Of a stretch of DNA of 64,000 nt, positions 30,990 to 48,602 are shown piece by piece; positions within the stretch are counted from its first letter, which is position 1; every line of letters starts with the position of its first letter. The stretch covers positions 75,775,244 to 75,839,243 of the forward strand of contig CM068827.1 of NCBI GenBank assembly GCA_028554795.2, written 5' to 3'. The notes under the pieces were generated by a model. The model was not told the DNA's origin and ran no database searches. It saw only the letters and a list, made by a program, of their open reading frames with translations. The position numbers were made by a program, and so were the translations under genes. The DNA comes from Sinohyriopsis cumingii. Taxonomy: Eukaryota > Mollusca > Bivalvia > Unionida > Unionidae.

Positions 30990-33835
30990 CTAATTTTTGT
31001 CTAGACAAACTAACCACTACTTCGGTAATGATGCTTGAAATTAAAATGTATTATGGTCCATTCAGAGTGACAATATTTATACATCTATGTTTTATTGGCA
31101 ATGTATAGCAGTACCCGAACCTGAGGAAAGATTTTAGATCCATAACTTTGCAACCAAGTCTGTTTTGCATCCATATAACATTTCAAACAAATTCAACCAT
31201 GTGATGATTTAATCAGTGTAGTACTTGCACTTTGTACCAAAGAAATCTTTCTTCCATTTGAAGCTTCCCAAACTTAAAAAGGTAAATTTAGATCTTCCAG
31301 CATTAAAGTCTTCACACATGTATCACTGAATGATATATTTACCATTTTATCTACACAAAAGTATTACCTAGCAATGAATCTAACAAAAATGTAGTCATAT
31401 CGGATTTGCCATGTAGGCTGTCCAAGACATAACTTTAAGAACTATGTTCCATGTATATTTCCTTACATTTTCTAAATCTTTGATGAAATCCACCGCATTT
31501 GTTACTGTGTTATATTAGGACATAAATTTATAACATATAAATGGTCAGCATAGATTTTATTGCATTTTCCGTAAATGTATACATTCGAATGAAATTACTG
31601 GAATCCTAGAAACATTAGTGCATGCGAACGTTGCGTTTCCAGTCAAACCACACTCTTGATTGCTTTGTCATCATACGCAAAAGTCTAAAGAAACCTTGTT
31701 GCTGATTGTCTGAATGTCTTAGGTACCACAATAACAAACGATTGTCTTAGGTACCATGATAACATACGATTCTCTTCGGTACCACAATAACTGACGATTC
31801 TCTTAATTAATGTAGTGACACCTGCAAAGTGTCGAAGTATAAGGTTAATTTAAAGTCATTATATCTAAGATTGATATTCTGATTTTATTTATACATTATG
31901 TACTGTAAAATGTATATACTTCCTAAAGTGTGAGTTTTAGATGATACAGTTGTTTTCTGTGTTTGCAATGACCGTGACCTCACGAAAGCAGCTGGTGTTT
32001 CTGAAGGGTTCTTAAACAATCTAATACTGCATTCCCCTAAGGAAACTATTAACCACACATTCAAAATATCAATTTCATACTTTTATGCTGTTTTTATTAT
32101 CTTACTTAATGTTGGCTTAATTCTTCAGTATACAATTTTATGCCGTATGTCGGTACTTCATGCTAAATACTATAAAACAGAGCCTACAAACGAAATGCAC
32201 ATAATTATTCATATCTCCAATATAGGTAAGAATATTTTAAAAAATCTTCATTGAAAACAAATTTGACATGAGTTAAACCTTTTAAACTAACATATGCTGC
32301 AATAAAGACGCATTAATACGCTTCAGCGTTACGCTTCTTTTGAAAACACAATTCCCCATAATGGAACAAATAATAAATTCTAGTAATTTTATAAGACAGA
32401 TGGTATATTCAGTTATCACATACCGCATGCTTATTACGAATAGGAACACAAAATGTATCATGAAAGATACTCTTAACTCTAGAATATAAAAACGTGCCTT
32501 TTTAACTTAATTTAATAAAATAATACAATAATGAAACTTAAGCATCAAAATGAATCAAACGTCTTCTCTACCTTATAAAGATCAACGACATTCAGTTGAT
32601 GACATAACAAGTTGACTACGCGGCTGTGTCAGCGCAAAACTATATTGGAATTTTGTTAAATGTTTCTTTCGTGTATGATCTCTTGACATCTCCGCGATCT
32701 CAATCAAGCAATCTTAAATTGCATGGTTTTCATCACCAAAGGAGTATACCTTTTCCATCGTTGTAGTAGAATTTGAAAACAAAAATCTTTTACAATGTCT
32801 GAAATGTTTGACCACTGAGTTATACTTTTGCATGATTACTCGCACTTTTACTTGGCCCATCGGCGGAACATTTCTCTTCTTCAGTCCATATGATGTATGA
32901 TGGAATCGCCCATACCCTAAAATGGAGCGCAGAAAATAGCAAACCCATTGGAATCGCGTTCTGCAAACAGTCCATCCTAGCCTTTAAATCAAGAAGAATC
33001 CCAATGAGCTTGTGTCCCTGCGTAAGTAACAGTCAATTTAAAAGTACCCCAAATTACATTTTCCTGCCATGAATTCGCTTTTTCAACATCATGGTTTTAA
33101 CTATCGTATTTCTGCAGCAAACTATTCAAATATAAAAGTGCATTTATAAAAAAATTTAAAAGCGTTTTCCAAGCTTTACTTATTACCAATGCAACACACA
33201 AAATAAAAGTTGCAAGGACAAAATGTTGTATTGACGTAATGGCACACAAATAATAAATAACGATAGCCAACCACGAGGAACCGTGTGCAGAATAGTTTGA
33301 AACTGTACAGATCGGTTGTAATATAGTAGATGAAGTACTAGTGAACGGATCACTACGAAATGAAAACGAAACGGAAGAAATAATTAAGCAGAAGATATTT
33401 TAAACAGATAGCTTGTTCCATCGGTTGCAAATGATGACACAGATATTATTTCTCTAGCATACTGTTGTCGCTAGACCGCATATAGTTATCAACCGCCATC
33501 TTTGAAAAAGTACGAAAACAGTCGTATTTTTTAAACATTATATATAGAGCCTGCGTGTAACTTTCAACCAATTAATCAGATCAGTTTATAAGCTAATTTA
33601 GTTTTACTTAAAGCGTTAGAACAGGGGGAAATAATGTAAATATATCCTTGTTTCAAAATATTTTTCATTAAAGATATATATTGCAAAACTCGTATTATAC
33701 ACATTTTGCATTTATTTTTGCCCGTAGCTTCGTCGTTTGAAATTGTTGCTATCAGATCTAGGAGTGACATTGGTTTCATCACGTACTATAAGATTATCCC
33801 CGCATTGATATGACATAATTTTTTTAAAAACTTAC
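30990..33835. other. No recognisable gene over about 2.8 kb
   Basis: AT-rich sequence with a threefold GGTACCA-(T/C)-AATAAC-type repeat near 31720-31790. No exon that I can support. Confidence 0.35.
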
Positions 33836-34164
33836 ATTTCCGTGACATTCTTCATTTGATCTGGAGTTTCCATGACAGGAATATCTGTTAATGTATCCTT
33901 CCGCTTGCATGTTATGATCACCGATGACGAATATTTGCTGGATGAATGTTCGCACGTGCAAAGGGTGTCACAAACTTTGCCAGGGTTAGATGATGAGACA
34001 TACGCTCCTAGAATTTCAACACTGTACAAGGTACTATGGACCGGCATGGTACTAACATAGGTGTCTGAAAAGGTACCAGGAAGAATGCCATCATTTGCTT
34101 CTGTACACAATAGAAAGAGGACCAAAAATCCTGTTGCATTAATAACGAAATATTCTGGGTACAT
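33836..34164 (-). CDS. First coding exon of a secreted or membrane LRR protein, paralogue 2
   Basis: ATG at 34164 starts MYPEYFVINATGFLVLFLLC, a signal peptide likely cleaved near ATGFLVLFLLCTEA/ND. A Ser/Thr-rich linker is followed by the LRR N-terminal cap pattern CDTLCTCEHSSSK, VIITCKRKDTLTDIPVME and QMKNVTEM. It ends in GAAAT followed by GTAAGT after 109 codons plus two bases (phase 2), exactly as in the exon at 15926-16251. The two differ widely in the linker but keep cap, phase and donor, so they are diverged paralogues rather than a recent duplication. Following exons on the - strand (below 33.8 kb) were not found with confidence. Confidence 0.65.
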
Positions 34165-34169
34165 GCTCG

Positions 34170-35752
34170 GTATTTAAGCAAATCATTAACACGCGAACTG
34201 AATATTATTGTGTGCAGGCATGGGGAACATGGAATGTTTCATACTAGGAAATAGGTGTTAAGATATGTTCCAATGTTACCAGTCATAGCGCACAATAGTT
34301 GCCGATGTTTTCTTTACGGCATCTGAAAGTACTTGATCAAATCAGACATGCATCTTCAAATCCATTCACTTAAAAACTGACACACAACAATTTCGAATAT
34401 CCTCTCTTTGGTTAGTTATAGGACACGTAATAAACACATAATAGATCACCAGCCCCAAGACACAATTTAGACTGTGTATAACCGCTAATGCAGACTTGTA
34501 TTACTACGCTTCTGGTTATCGATTACCTTCTAGTCAAGAGCAGGCAATAGTCACCTCGCAACTTAAAGCATTTATTGTCTTCGTGATCGGTCAACTTGCT
34601 TCCTAATTTTGTGACAGGCCTATGAATCATTTTTACCTAATATTCATAAAGAATATATATCTGTAAAAACAGTGACTGTAATTTATTTGCCCTTATTTTC
34701 TTTGCTATAAGCACCATTTTATCATTATACAGCTATTATTTGTCGAAAATACCTTTTACGGTTATATTTCAAATCAAAACGAAAAACAAAACACTTTCAA
34801 CACAAGCGAATTTATGGATCATTTATGAATTAAAGAACTGTTATCTTGATTCCTGTATGAATGACAAACTGTCGATAAAAAATAGCGATTGAAATAAATT
34901 AAATCAATTTTAGCCATATATATAGTTTTGTTTTATTCCATGATCCTTTTCTATTTTCAGCACTGAATGACAAGTAAACAATAATATTTGTCCACGTATA
35001 GCTCTCCAAGTTTCTTCATACATAGGAACATGTTTTAATTCTAATTCGTTTTATCTGATCTGTATAGTTAAAGATTATTCCAGTATAAAGGATAAGTACT
35101 AATTATGTTCCAATTGTAGATCTCAACGGTCAAGCATCAGCTTAATCGCACGTAGCTTTTGTGTATAAATGAATTAGTGGAAGACATTTTCAGTAAATGG
35201 CATTCATAGCCGTCTCATTCGTTGCACGAACATATTAAACCAACTCACCTGTGTCAACCAGTCTAATAGAATTACTTCTTGTTCAAGGAGATAGAATAAT
35301 GTATTTTATTAAATCATATTATGATATGTAAACGACATTTAACGGTAACTGTATGGATACATAGCTATCAAGGTTCTTACCAATAGCTGTACATTCAAAT
35401 ATTCACAAATGTATAAATCGGTTCCTGAAATTATTCATAAATCGGTGACCCCAGGTTGTGAATGGTCGAAGGCGTCGCCTTTGCTGAGAGGTTTAAGGCG
35501 TTCGCTTTTACAGATCACAAACATCTATGTTCGAGAAAGTTTGATTCTTTCATCAACCAATGCGGGCATATGAGAAAGAATGCCAATTACTTCCCGTGGG
35601 TCAAATGTTCCTCCAAGGCTCTTCCATCAGCATATGTACTGACCGCCATGTAGTGTATATCATGTGCACCATATGGCATTAAAGTCCTCCAAAAATCACA
35701 AATCATTGATGCATTAACCTTCGTGTGTACACCATTGAGGCACATATATTAG
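34170..35752. other. Upstream region of the LRR exon; no other gene recognised
   Basis: This would hold the promoter or upstream non-coding exon of the - strand LRR gene. A 63-codon + frame at 35462 has no recognisable motif. Confidence 0.3.
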
Positions 35753-35943
35753 ATTAAAATTCCAAAATAGTCAAATTCGTGTTAGTAATTTGAATTGCAT
35801 TAAAATTCCAAAATAGTCAAATTCGTGTTAGTAATATGAATTGCATTAAAATTCCAGAAATAGTCACATTTATGTTAGTAATCTAAATTGCATTAAAATT
35901 CCAGAAATAATCAAATTCCTGTTAGTAATTTAAATGGCATTAA
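35753..35943 (+). repeat. 46-bp minisatellite, four copies
   Basis: The unit starts ATTAAAATTCCAAAATAGTC and ends GTTAGTAATTTGAATTGC; the four copies are about 85-98% alike, diverging from left to right. Confidence 0.9.
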
Positions 35944-37076
35944 TAGAATGCAAAGTGAAAATTTTAAAGGAATTTACGGTATTGTCAAGTAAATCTTGAA
36001 TGTACCAATAATATTGAATGAGATGATGTAGCAATAGCCTTAATGTAACATAATGATATAATCCAGTATGTCTTTGAATGAGTCCTCAATAATCCCAAAG
36101 TAGAGTTTTATTACAAAACGTTATTGAGTACATTGCAAGTACAATGAGTAATTTAATTTAATAAAATCCTCTAAAATTAAGTCTGAATACAACTTGATTC
36201 GAAAGACTTCTACTACAACAGGAGTAATAATTGATTACCATGTTCTGTATATGAAGACGGTCATCTGATGTATGACAAAACAAAATGCCCTGGATGTGGA
36301 TTATTTTTTGAATGGAAAATTCTATCCAATATGCCAACAAGTTCGCTTCCCGAACATTCTAAAGTCTGACATTCAATGATAGGTCTTGAACTCAAATTCA
36401 AGTAAACAGCTTTTAAAAAATTATATACCTCTACCTTCAATCACTCCTAAAACCGGCATGAGCCTTGTGCTAATAAATTAATTTGCTCTGGAAACTAATA
36501 TATTATGATATTTAACATGACTGTACACAAATTAAGAAAGGAACTTAACAATATTTATTGGGATCCAATGTACCACCGTTACTGCCATGGAAAGGTTTTA
36601 TAATTCGTACTTACCATTCGTCAGAAATTATACTTGATCAAAGATTATGATGAGAAGTTTCATTTACATAAATAGCATAACTAGTTCAGTTACCATACTA
36701 GATTCGTCTGTAACTCTGTCCTGCCATTGTGCTCTACAATTTTTCAATGATTTTGGCAACTGTCATATCTCATCTTTGGTTATCTTCTTTTTTAAAGATG
36801 CCTTGTAACGAACAAAATTAAAATGAATTAAACGATTACACAATTTTGTCTAAATATATTGGAATGTCTTTATTTTTGTCATTAATTTTGTGTATACGTC
36901 TCCCAAGCTGTGTAGGTCGTTTGTTTGAATGTTTTTAAAATACCTTACGTTTGTATTGAGCAAAGAGAAATATTTTCGCTTCTAATTTTACTTTCGTTAT
37001 CGAACAGAACAGTTAGGTCATTTAGCATGGATTAAAGGCGAGGAACATATTTCATTGTCACGTACACATTTTTCAG

Positions 37077-37113
<37 letters not shown>

Positions 37114-39464
37114 AAATTATACAAATATTAATGTAATATTCTTAATTATGTCAATATCTTTAGTGTCATTATACAATATCGAATATTGCTCAAATCAACC
37201 GAAGTACCTTTTCTTTCTTTTAGTATGGTTTTCCATTGTAGTCAATTCTATCATATATTATTAACAAAGATTTTTGTTCAGCTGTGTCATTTAAACAATT
37301 TGCTACCTGGATATCAAATATAAAAGTTGCAAATAAGATAATGCCATTTTTAGCAAGCATGCATTAGAAGTCCACTGACTACCCTGATGTACGCAGAATT
37401 AAACTATCTAACGCAAAAGATCAGTTTGTGTATGTAGTGTTGTGTAAGCTTCAAGCTACAAAATTGTTGTATTTCACAGAATTAAGCAAACAATGTTACA
37501 AATAGTCGAAAACGGATATCTAATTCGCCGTTAATTTCGATAGCACACGGAGTAAAATAATTCCATACAAAGGAACGTGTTTATCAACGTCATGTTGCGT
37601 TATTGTTCGCTGATGTTCAAGGGAACGAAATCCTACTGTACATCTAAAATTCTTTTCTCTGTGTATTAAATTAAATACAATATGTAATATCATTTTTAAT
37701 AGAATACTAGTACATTTCATTCATTCTGTCATTTTAATGAAACACGTAACATTTGATTTTCGGGAAATATTTGTAAGACCCGTCACAATAACTAGGACAA
37801 TGTAAGAATACAATTCGGTGGGTATAACTAAGATACTTTATCAGATTGAATACTAATAAAAACAATATATAACAATAACCTTTTCTGCCCCTAATGGTGA
37901 TATGGCTACTTCTTTGTCATGGCAATTTTGTCTGTGATAAATCAAAGACAGTGGATGAAATACAGTTTTGATATTGCTAAACTGAACAATCGTTGCGAAA
38001 TTAATAATTGTGTAGTATATTGATATAAATACTCTGCCAGGGGAGAGTGATATTAAACTTTCTCAACCAGGACTTATATCAGCAGACCCAGTCTGGTCAG
38101 TTAGTGATTATTAATGTATTCGCGAAGCAAGATGGCAAATATAATTGTCTGCCACATTAACAATCTTTGTTTCTTCTCGGATTCATCGCGTGTAAACAGG
38201 ACCGTCTATCTCTTTGACTCCTTTTCAGGTTGAAAAAGACACCTTTAATCAGAGAGTCCAAAGTCTATCATTCTGCTATTAACGTCTGCTAATATGTCCA
38301 GATATGGCATGCTTGTTTTGGCAGTTGTATGCACCACTTAAAACGCCTCTGCTACATTAAACTATATTATCTATTTTATTGTTAAAGTTACCCAAGGGAA
38401 TTCAGCAAATGCATACAAATGGAGAACAGCAATGATGGTTTTCTCATAATTATGTATAATTTTATTCTATTAATTTGCTATACTTTTGGTGTTAAAATGA
38501 CGCATGGTGCAATCAATGAGTGTTTCACAATGGGTCCTATTTTTTGTATGTTTTCTGTTATGTGATGGTCTTCCGGAAATTTTCATTATTCTTTATATCA
38601 CATACTGAAAAATGAGTTGTATTTTAACTACGGGATGTCATTAAGTTGCATCTTCATTTTTCTTCCGCACTGCAATTCTCCAAATTATTTTGTTTTCTAT
38701 TAGGATTGGCTCGAGGGATAATATTGCTTAGATTTTTGCTTGCGTCACGCAATGATCGATTTCTTGAAAGGCATTGTCTACATAGTCTCATATAAAGGAA
38801 TGATGGTCAAATTTCATTCATTATTCTGCCATCCATAGCCAAATCTAACTCTTAGTATCACGGATTCATTTTATTTGAAGTTGTGGACATTATGGATCAT
38901 CTTGCTATGTGTATTGATAGACATAAATTGTGTCTTAACTTTTTAGTAGCTTTGAGTTTCCCCATAAGTCTTAATATACATTGCGTATTTTCCACGACTA
39001 ACGTTCTGTAAATCTCTCACCAAAAGCCTGATCTTATATAGTTTTTTCATCTTGACAAGTGGAAACTCTAAGTGGAAATGAATTATAGTTGTACGTTGGG
39101 GTTCTACATATAAGTTTGAGATATTGCAATGAAATGAAAGTTAGTATTTCAGTTATTGCTGCCAAGAAGCAGTCACACAAACCTCTATCGAAAAGACAAA
39201 AATGAAGATACTCAGATGTTGATGACATTATGTGATGACATATAAATCAATTTATAGCGATCTATCCGTATGCTTCACTATCACGACAGCGTCAAGATCG
39301 TCCAAGCGTGAAAGATCCCTTCATTGCTAAATCAAACAAAAACAAACCAGAAACAATGAAAATGTGTGTGAGCGTCTCTATTTGTATGTGTGTATATATG
39401 GAAGGGGAGACACAACAGATATATGCTTTTACATTGACATGATTTTAAAATGTTGGAATGAATC

Positions 39465-39465
<1 letters not shown>
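35944..39465. other. No recognisable gene; contains a (GT)n run at 37077-37112
   Basis: AT-rich non-coding sequence apart from the GT microsatellite. No convincing exon on either strand. Confidence 0.35.

Positions 39466-39550
<85 letters not shown>
39466..39550 (+). repeat. (TA)n microsatellite, left flank of the RTE element
   Basis: TA run of about 42 units ending directly at the GGGGGGTGCG start of the retrotransposon. A second, longer AT run lies at its 3' end. Confidence 0.95.
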
Positions 39551-39552
<2 letters not shown>

Positions 39553-39946
39553 GGGGTGCGTGGCCTGGGCCTGACGTCCCGCTTGCCAAAGGAAAGTGAA
39601 GCGTCTCTCATAGCCTCTCCTTCCCAGGTGTAGTGATCGCCGCAGGACCACTTTCTCGCTCTGTGGGGCAGGAGGTTACTTGCATATGGCCTCTCCTACA
39701 CTATTGTGTCCACAGCAGCACCTTCACGCGGTGCCCCCTGTTTTAACAGAGCCTGCTGTGTGGCGCGACCGAGTACCCGGCGGTATAACTGGGTGGGCAG
39801 ACTGGGCTCATTAGCCTTGGCAGGCAACCAGTCTAAGAGAAGGGAAACTCTGACCCCAAACCCGGGCAGATGAAGCTCGTTAGCCTTGTCAGGCAGTTCA
39901 TCTAGGAGAAGGAAACTCTGATTCAAAACCAACCAAGTCCCATCCA

Positions 39947-40234
39947 TTGGATTATGGCTCCACTGCCTTGTGGATATCTTCGGGAGAAGGAAAGGCTACG
40001 GGAGTAAACCCAGACAGAAAATCAGGAGTGGAGCCCCTAAGGTGGCTGGGGGTCGACTACGACCTCCTTCCGGCAGCTCCTGCATCCAAACTGGTGCCAA
40101 ATGTCATGCTCAGCATTCCTTTGGACCCCACCAGCAAGGACGAGAGGGGGATCCTGACGTCTGGGCAGCCCAGGATCTCCATATTCCACGCCCAGGCTTG
40201 CGCCCTGGAGAGGACACTCCAGTCTCGCTACTGA
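39947..40234 (+). other. Open frame in the RTE 5' region (possible ORF0-like peptide)
   Basis: A 95-codon frame without an ATG start (it opens at TTG) reads GVNPDRKSGVEPLRWLGVD and LDPTSKDERGILTSG. It may be translated or simply be the GC-rich 5' UTR. An overlapping frame is also open here, which argues that neither has strong support. Confidence 0.25.
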
Positions 40235-40545
40235 GTGAGGAAACAACACGGAAGCTGACAGTTTACGGGTTATAAGTCCCACCCGATTGGCGTAGGGAAG
40301 GGGCGCCACGGGTCAGCTTTGACGGTGGGAGGGATCATCGTGTCCCACTGGCCAACTATCGCCCGCCTCAAGCCGGGCAGCCCCCGGTCAATAAGGTGTT
40401 GACCCGCCATCGTCTGCCTGCTCCAGTGGGTGTCTGGAGCTCAGTGTGTTGTTCAGCATGACAAGCAGACGGTAACTCCACACCAGACAAAAGAAACAAG
40501 AAACCAATAAAGAAGACTCCAGCTCTTCGATTTGCAAGCTGGAAT

Positions 40546-43975
<3,430 letters not shown>

Positions 43976-44429
43976 GCGTAGGGTGGTAGGGTGTAGATGA
44001 TTAAAATAAAAATTAACTAATACAGCACTGATCAGTACAGACAAACACATATCCTTACTGACCAACATAGTTTTATTGACATCCATCTTTACTGTACAAA
44101 GTACATCGTTTATGAAAGACGCATCCTTACTGGCTTACACGCTCATCTTACTAACCACCACTCACATAACCAAACCCTAACAAAAACATCTGTATGGTGG
44201 ATGTGAAGTATATGGAGAGTTATGTAGGGTAAAACCTAGTTCTACCAATCAACATAGATTCTTAAAGACAATCACCCATGCATGCGGCGAAGGTACGGGA
44301 GAGGTAGTGATCACTAAGAAACCGTTTACCATTTAACAGACACACATATAAGCAAAAGAGATTCAGAGAAAGGGTTAATTATGTTATGTTCGAAAACATA
44401 ATTACACACTCACCTTTGCTATGTAATAA

Positions 44430-45480
44430 TATTATTTCAAACAAAGCTGACGAGGGAACTTGGAAAAAAATCAGTTGTTGTTGGAAAATGATTTCATAGA
44501 ACTAAATAGAAGTAACTAGACTTCACGTATTCTAGTGCCGAAACCAAATAGTATTTTCCTTTGTACTGATTAACCTTTTGAAAGGACTCTGGAAAATTCC
44601 ACTCACGGAAAGAGAAAAGGATGGACTTTTTTAATATAAAATGATGTCATTGGGTAAGAAAGGTTCGACTTCAACTTTCCAACCTTTTATAAGCATGATT
44701 GCATCTAATCTAGATAATTGTAGTGTGTACATCGATTACGTCATCATCTACCTAGAATGGTTACTTGGAAACCATTTGGAAATTCAACTCAGTGATGTAA
44801 ATAATTTAGGTAAAAGTTAGTCTTACCTTGCTTGTGATATAATTTTAGGACATAATTTTTGGCTTGGGCAAGTGAAACCTATAGAAGTTAAGGTCAAGGT
44901 CATCACTGAATTCCCTGTGCCTATCACTGGAAAGCAACCGCTGCGTTTGTGGGGGTATGAGTGGATATTATCGGAAATTTGCCCTAAGTTTTGCATAATT
45001 GCTGAACCTCTGAATAATTTGTTCACTACGAAAATAAAATTTCACTGTTCTAATAAATGCAAGGAGGATTTTGATGAATTAAAGGCCACAGTGTATGGTG
45101 CATTATTTCTTTAAGCTCAAATTATCAGTCAATTGTTTAATATGTCTGCTGATGCTAATGATGTAGCGGTTGGTGGAATATTGATTCAAGAAGACAAAAT
45201 GGAATATTTTTCTGAAACAAAATTAAATAAGCAACAGAGAAAATATTCCGTAATTGACAAGGAATGTTTGGTTGTGATACTTTCTTTTCAACACATTCAA
45301 GTGTGCAATAGTTACACCTCCTCTGATTATTGTATTCAATGATTTATAACCCCATTACATTCATTAACAAACTGATAAATAATCGGAAATAGTTTCGATG
45401 GAGTTTGATATTGCAGGAATACAATTTTGACATCATTCACATCAAGGGAAAAGATGCACTTTCATGTGAGTAGAAGTAAT
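44430..45480 (+). pseudogene. Gmr1-like Gypsy fragment (RT and RNase H)
   Basis: Broken frames carry LENDFIELN and SRILVPKPNS (RT start, about 44490-44560), VYIDYVIIYLEW (about 44730), then LGHNFWLGQVKPIEVKVKV (about 44850), CIIAEPLNNLFTTKIKFHC, then KEDFDELKATVYGALFL (about 45060), MSADANDVAVGGILIQED (RNase H), NKQQRKYSVIDKECLVVIL and finally YNFDIIHIKGKDAL (about 45420). It is the same family as the 18.75-21.98 kb element, but a separate truncated copy. Many stops. Confidence 0.8.
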
Positions 45481-46698
45481 ACATTTTATTATGCATAAAT
45501 TGGTACGTACGACTTTGAAGTAATTTTAATTATTATGGTATCGTATGTATATTTGAATAATATTTAAAAGAAGGCTTTATCATATGCTAATTTGTTCTCC
45601 CTTAACTTTGCATTGCCAGAATCGTTCATTATTTTACGATACTGATCTCGCTCGCAACTTCATATTGCACTTATAAAGGAACTATTTTCTATTGTAAACA
45701 AACAATGGGCGCAGATGGCCAGCACTTTTTGTAAACAAATTATGTACACTCACATAGTAGGCGATTCACGTTTTGGTTGATTACGTTTATTTCTGAATGA
45801 TCTAAAGAAGATATTTTGTGGACTGCCACATACCAGCTGCTTTCCTACATTCCGCGTTAATTGTTTTGATACAATGTTTCGGATTTAGGCGGGAGATGCC
45901 AGATTTCATACAGTTGCTGGGCACCTACAAATAACATACAAGTGACAAGTCATATACAGTCTTCTTTAGCTGGTAATAAGAATGGCAAAAAAAGTATACT
46001 TACAGCTTTACATCCTGAATTTCCTTCCTTATTTCTGCAAATCCTAATTACACGAGTCATGTTATGGGTTCTCAAGCTTGATTATACATTTCTAAATTGT
46101 ACTGTACTTTCGACTATATTCTAAATGCAATTACATCCTCCTTACTGCACTCAAAATGAAATAAACATTAAATTCAATAGTGTCCTTTTGATAATTGCAA
46201 TTGAAAGACTTCATATTTTTCCCACATTATGATTTCAAATATTCAATGACAGAAGAGAAACACACATGCAGATGTCAAGACGCTTCTTCCCCACTATTTC
46301 AATCCGACGTATTTCATGTAGAGTTTGCACAGATGAATCCAGTCCACAATCAAAAAATTTCGTAGAATCGACAAAAATACCAAAATCGATTCATTCCAGA
46401 TCAAAGAGAAAAGTTGTTGCAATGCGCATTAATTAACAATATGAATCTAATTTCAATTTTAAGTAGACCAAAACGTAAATTTATTTCAAAAGTTATGTCT
46501 AGAGCGCGACTAAGTTCAAATTTATGTGGGAGGAATTATTTGAGCATTAATAATGTTGTTGATGTGTAATGATGCGTCTGCGCTTGGGTATTCAGCTTGG
46601 AATACGGCATACATTCAGTTACTTTGTTTATTATAGTGTATTTTGTATATAATTAAGTTTTAAGTAGAATAAGAAAATTATGTATATAATAAAATGTT
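45481..46698. other. No recognisable gene; may include LTR remnants of the Gypsy fragment
   Basis: AT-rich, non-coding. I could not identify LTR ends. Confidence 0.3.
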
Positions 46699-46816
46699 TA
46701 CTGTATTTGTATGGGAAAATATGAACTCGTTTTGTCGGATGGATATAGTGCACTCCCAAGGTCGTGCAATATTCCAACCTAAAACTTCGTTCGTATTTTC
46801 CCATACAAATGCAGTA
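46699..46816. repeat. Short inverted repeat, 28-bp arms
   Basis: TACTGTATTTGTATGGGAAA... (46699-46726) and its near-perfect inverse GTTCGTATTTTCCCATAC... (46789-46816) differ at two of 28 positions and enclose 62 bp. It could be a small MITE or a fold-back element. Target duplications were not found. Confidence 0.6.
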
Positions 46817-48402
46817 ACCTATAATTATTTATGAATCTTTCTTTTTCGTTATAAGGAGAGGTGTAATGTTTATTTAATTTGCGTTGAGTGATTGACCTTT
46901 GCCTATAATTGAGGCTTGGGCCTATCTGACTAATGCCTTTCTTGTAAACAATATTTTACATAGATAATATTTTTCTATGATTGTAGATTATACATTATGA
47001 TAGTTATCATATGTTGGCAATCACTTTTATGCGGCATTCTGACGTTGTAAGTTTGATGAAATGATTTTGCTTATGAATTTGAAGAGAAAATGGCCTTGAT
47101 TCTAGTTTTGAATTTGTGGCAATGTTTTTTATATAAGGGAAAAGCAGAGATAAATTCTTTATTACTCTCTTAACATTAGTCATTAGAGTAATCAATTTTA
47201 CTTGTACTTCAGGTATTATTTGATGTTTCAGCTAATATTGGAAAGGATTTATTTATCAAAGATATTCATTAGAATTACAAAATGCTCATATATACTTTTC
47301 GCTATTGGCACATCAGCACATTCAAAATTGGTATAGAGTTTTCATTCAGAATAAAATATACATATGAACTTAAGACAGAACTTTGCTTTCCACAGCCTCA
47401 TTGAGTTTTGGCAAAACTGATAATTCCTCCTGTAGCTTCTTTTTCAATGACAGCGTCTATATTTTGTTTTTGATACGTGATCTCCAGATTACGTCACACT
47501 TAAATCATTCTGGATTCTTCCTATTTATCCATGTGTTGACACAGTGGTCGTTTTTTCCCGTTTGCTTTTTTAAAAAAACATTTCATTAGTGGCACCAAAG
47601 TTTGACTTTTTAAGAGTATATCCAAAACTTTTAATAACATCGTAGGCAAAAAATAATTTTGCTAGCACCATACTAAAATATAATAATTTGGAACACAAGA
47701 AAGGTCACACGTGATATTTCAATTCCTACTCAACTTACACAGTCATTTCATGGATATCCCAGCTTAATATTTAATTAATATCTACCTCTTCTAGAATGCT
47801 AGATGTCGGAAAAAAATTGTTGATTGTAGTGGGAATTAAAATGAAATTTCAAGTCTGCAATACAATTTAAAGGAACAAGGTATTCAAAAGCAGCAGCATG
47901 AGTCCATGAGATTCCGTAAAATAACTGTATAATATGCATACAAAACGAAAGTAATCATGAGTGACACAGCTGCCTAGAACGTTGAATCCGTTAATAATTA
48001 GTTCTAGCAAACTACAATAATAATTAGAAAAAAATAACATGGTTAGCTTGAACCAGATATAAAGGTCTTAATTTTGTGTTCTTCTTTTGTATTCAGACTG
48101 ACAATGATGCAATGCAAGAAAACTCACTGTTATATTTATTATTACGGTGTAATGCTAAAAAGAACACGTGCTATAAATAGACATCTTAGTTATAGTATAC
48201 AACGAAACTAACACTAGGTCAAAACTATTACTTACTGATAATGACAGTTGTCAGCTAAAACTAAATGAGTGTCTCTATTGTTTTAAAACCTTTTACAGAG
48301 TCATTCTGCTTCGTGAATAGAAGAAGTAAGTGTGTGTGTGTATGCGATTATTGTGATACATCATGCATACTATAATTAGGGTGTTTGTGTATGTGTGAGT
48401 GG
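46817..48402. other. No recognisable gene
   Basis: AT-rich sequence; short frames at 47383 (+) and 47007 (-) have no motif I recognise. Confidence 0.35.
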
Positions 48403-48602
48403 CTATTCTAAGCTGTATGACGCTTGATCAGTCATAAACTGTGGGATCCGATGATATTGCATTAATATAGGTACATTAGCTGCAATTCCATCGTCACCAT
48501 TGGCATCTTGAATTTCTGTCACTTGATAATAACTCATATGGAGAGGGATACTGCTGTCCAGCCAATTGTCTGGTCTGCATTGTAGAAAAGCGTCTACTGA
48601 CA
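48403..48602 (-). CDS. Possible terminal exon encoding a cytoplasmic tail with Tyr motifs
   Basis: On the - strand CTGCATCTCTGTCAG (a plausible acceptor) precedes an open frame reading DAFLQCRPDNWLDSS, HMSYYQVTEIQDANGDD, PILMQYHRIPQFM and QASYSLE, then TAG followed by AT-rich sequence. The composition, with spaced Tyr residues (YYQV, YHRI), suits a receptor tail. Partner exons would lie above 48.6 kb. It could be a chance frame; no family is recognised. Confidence 0.35.
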
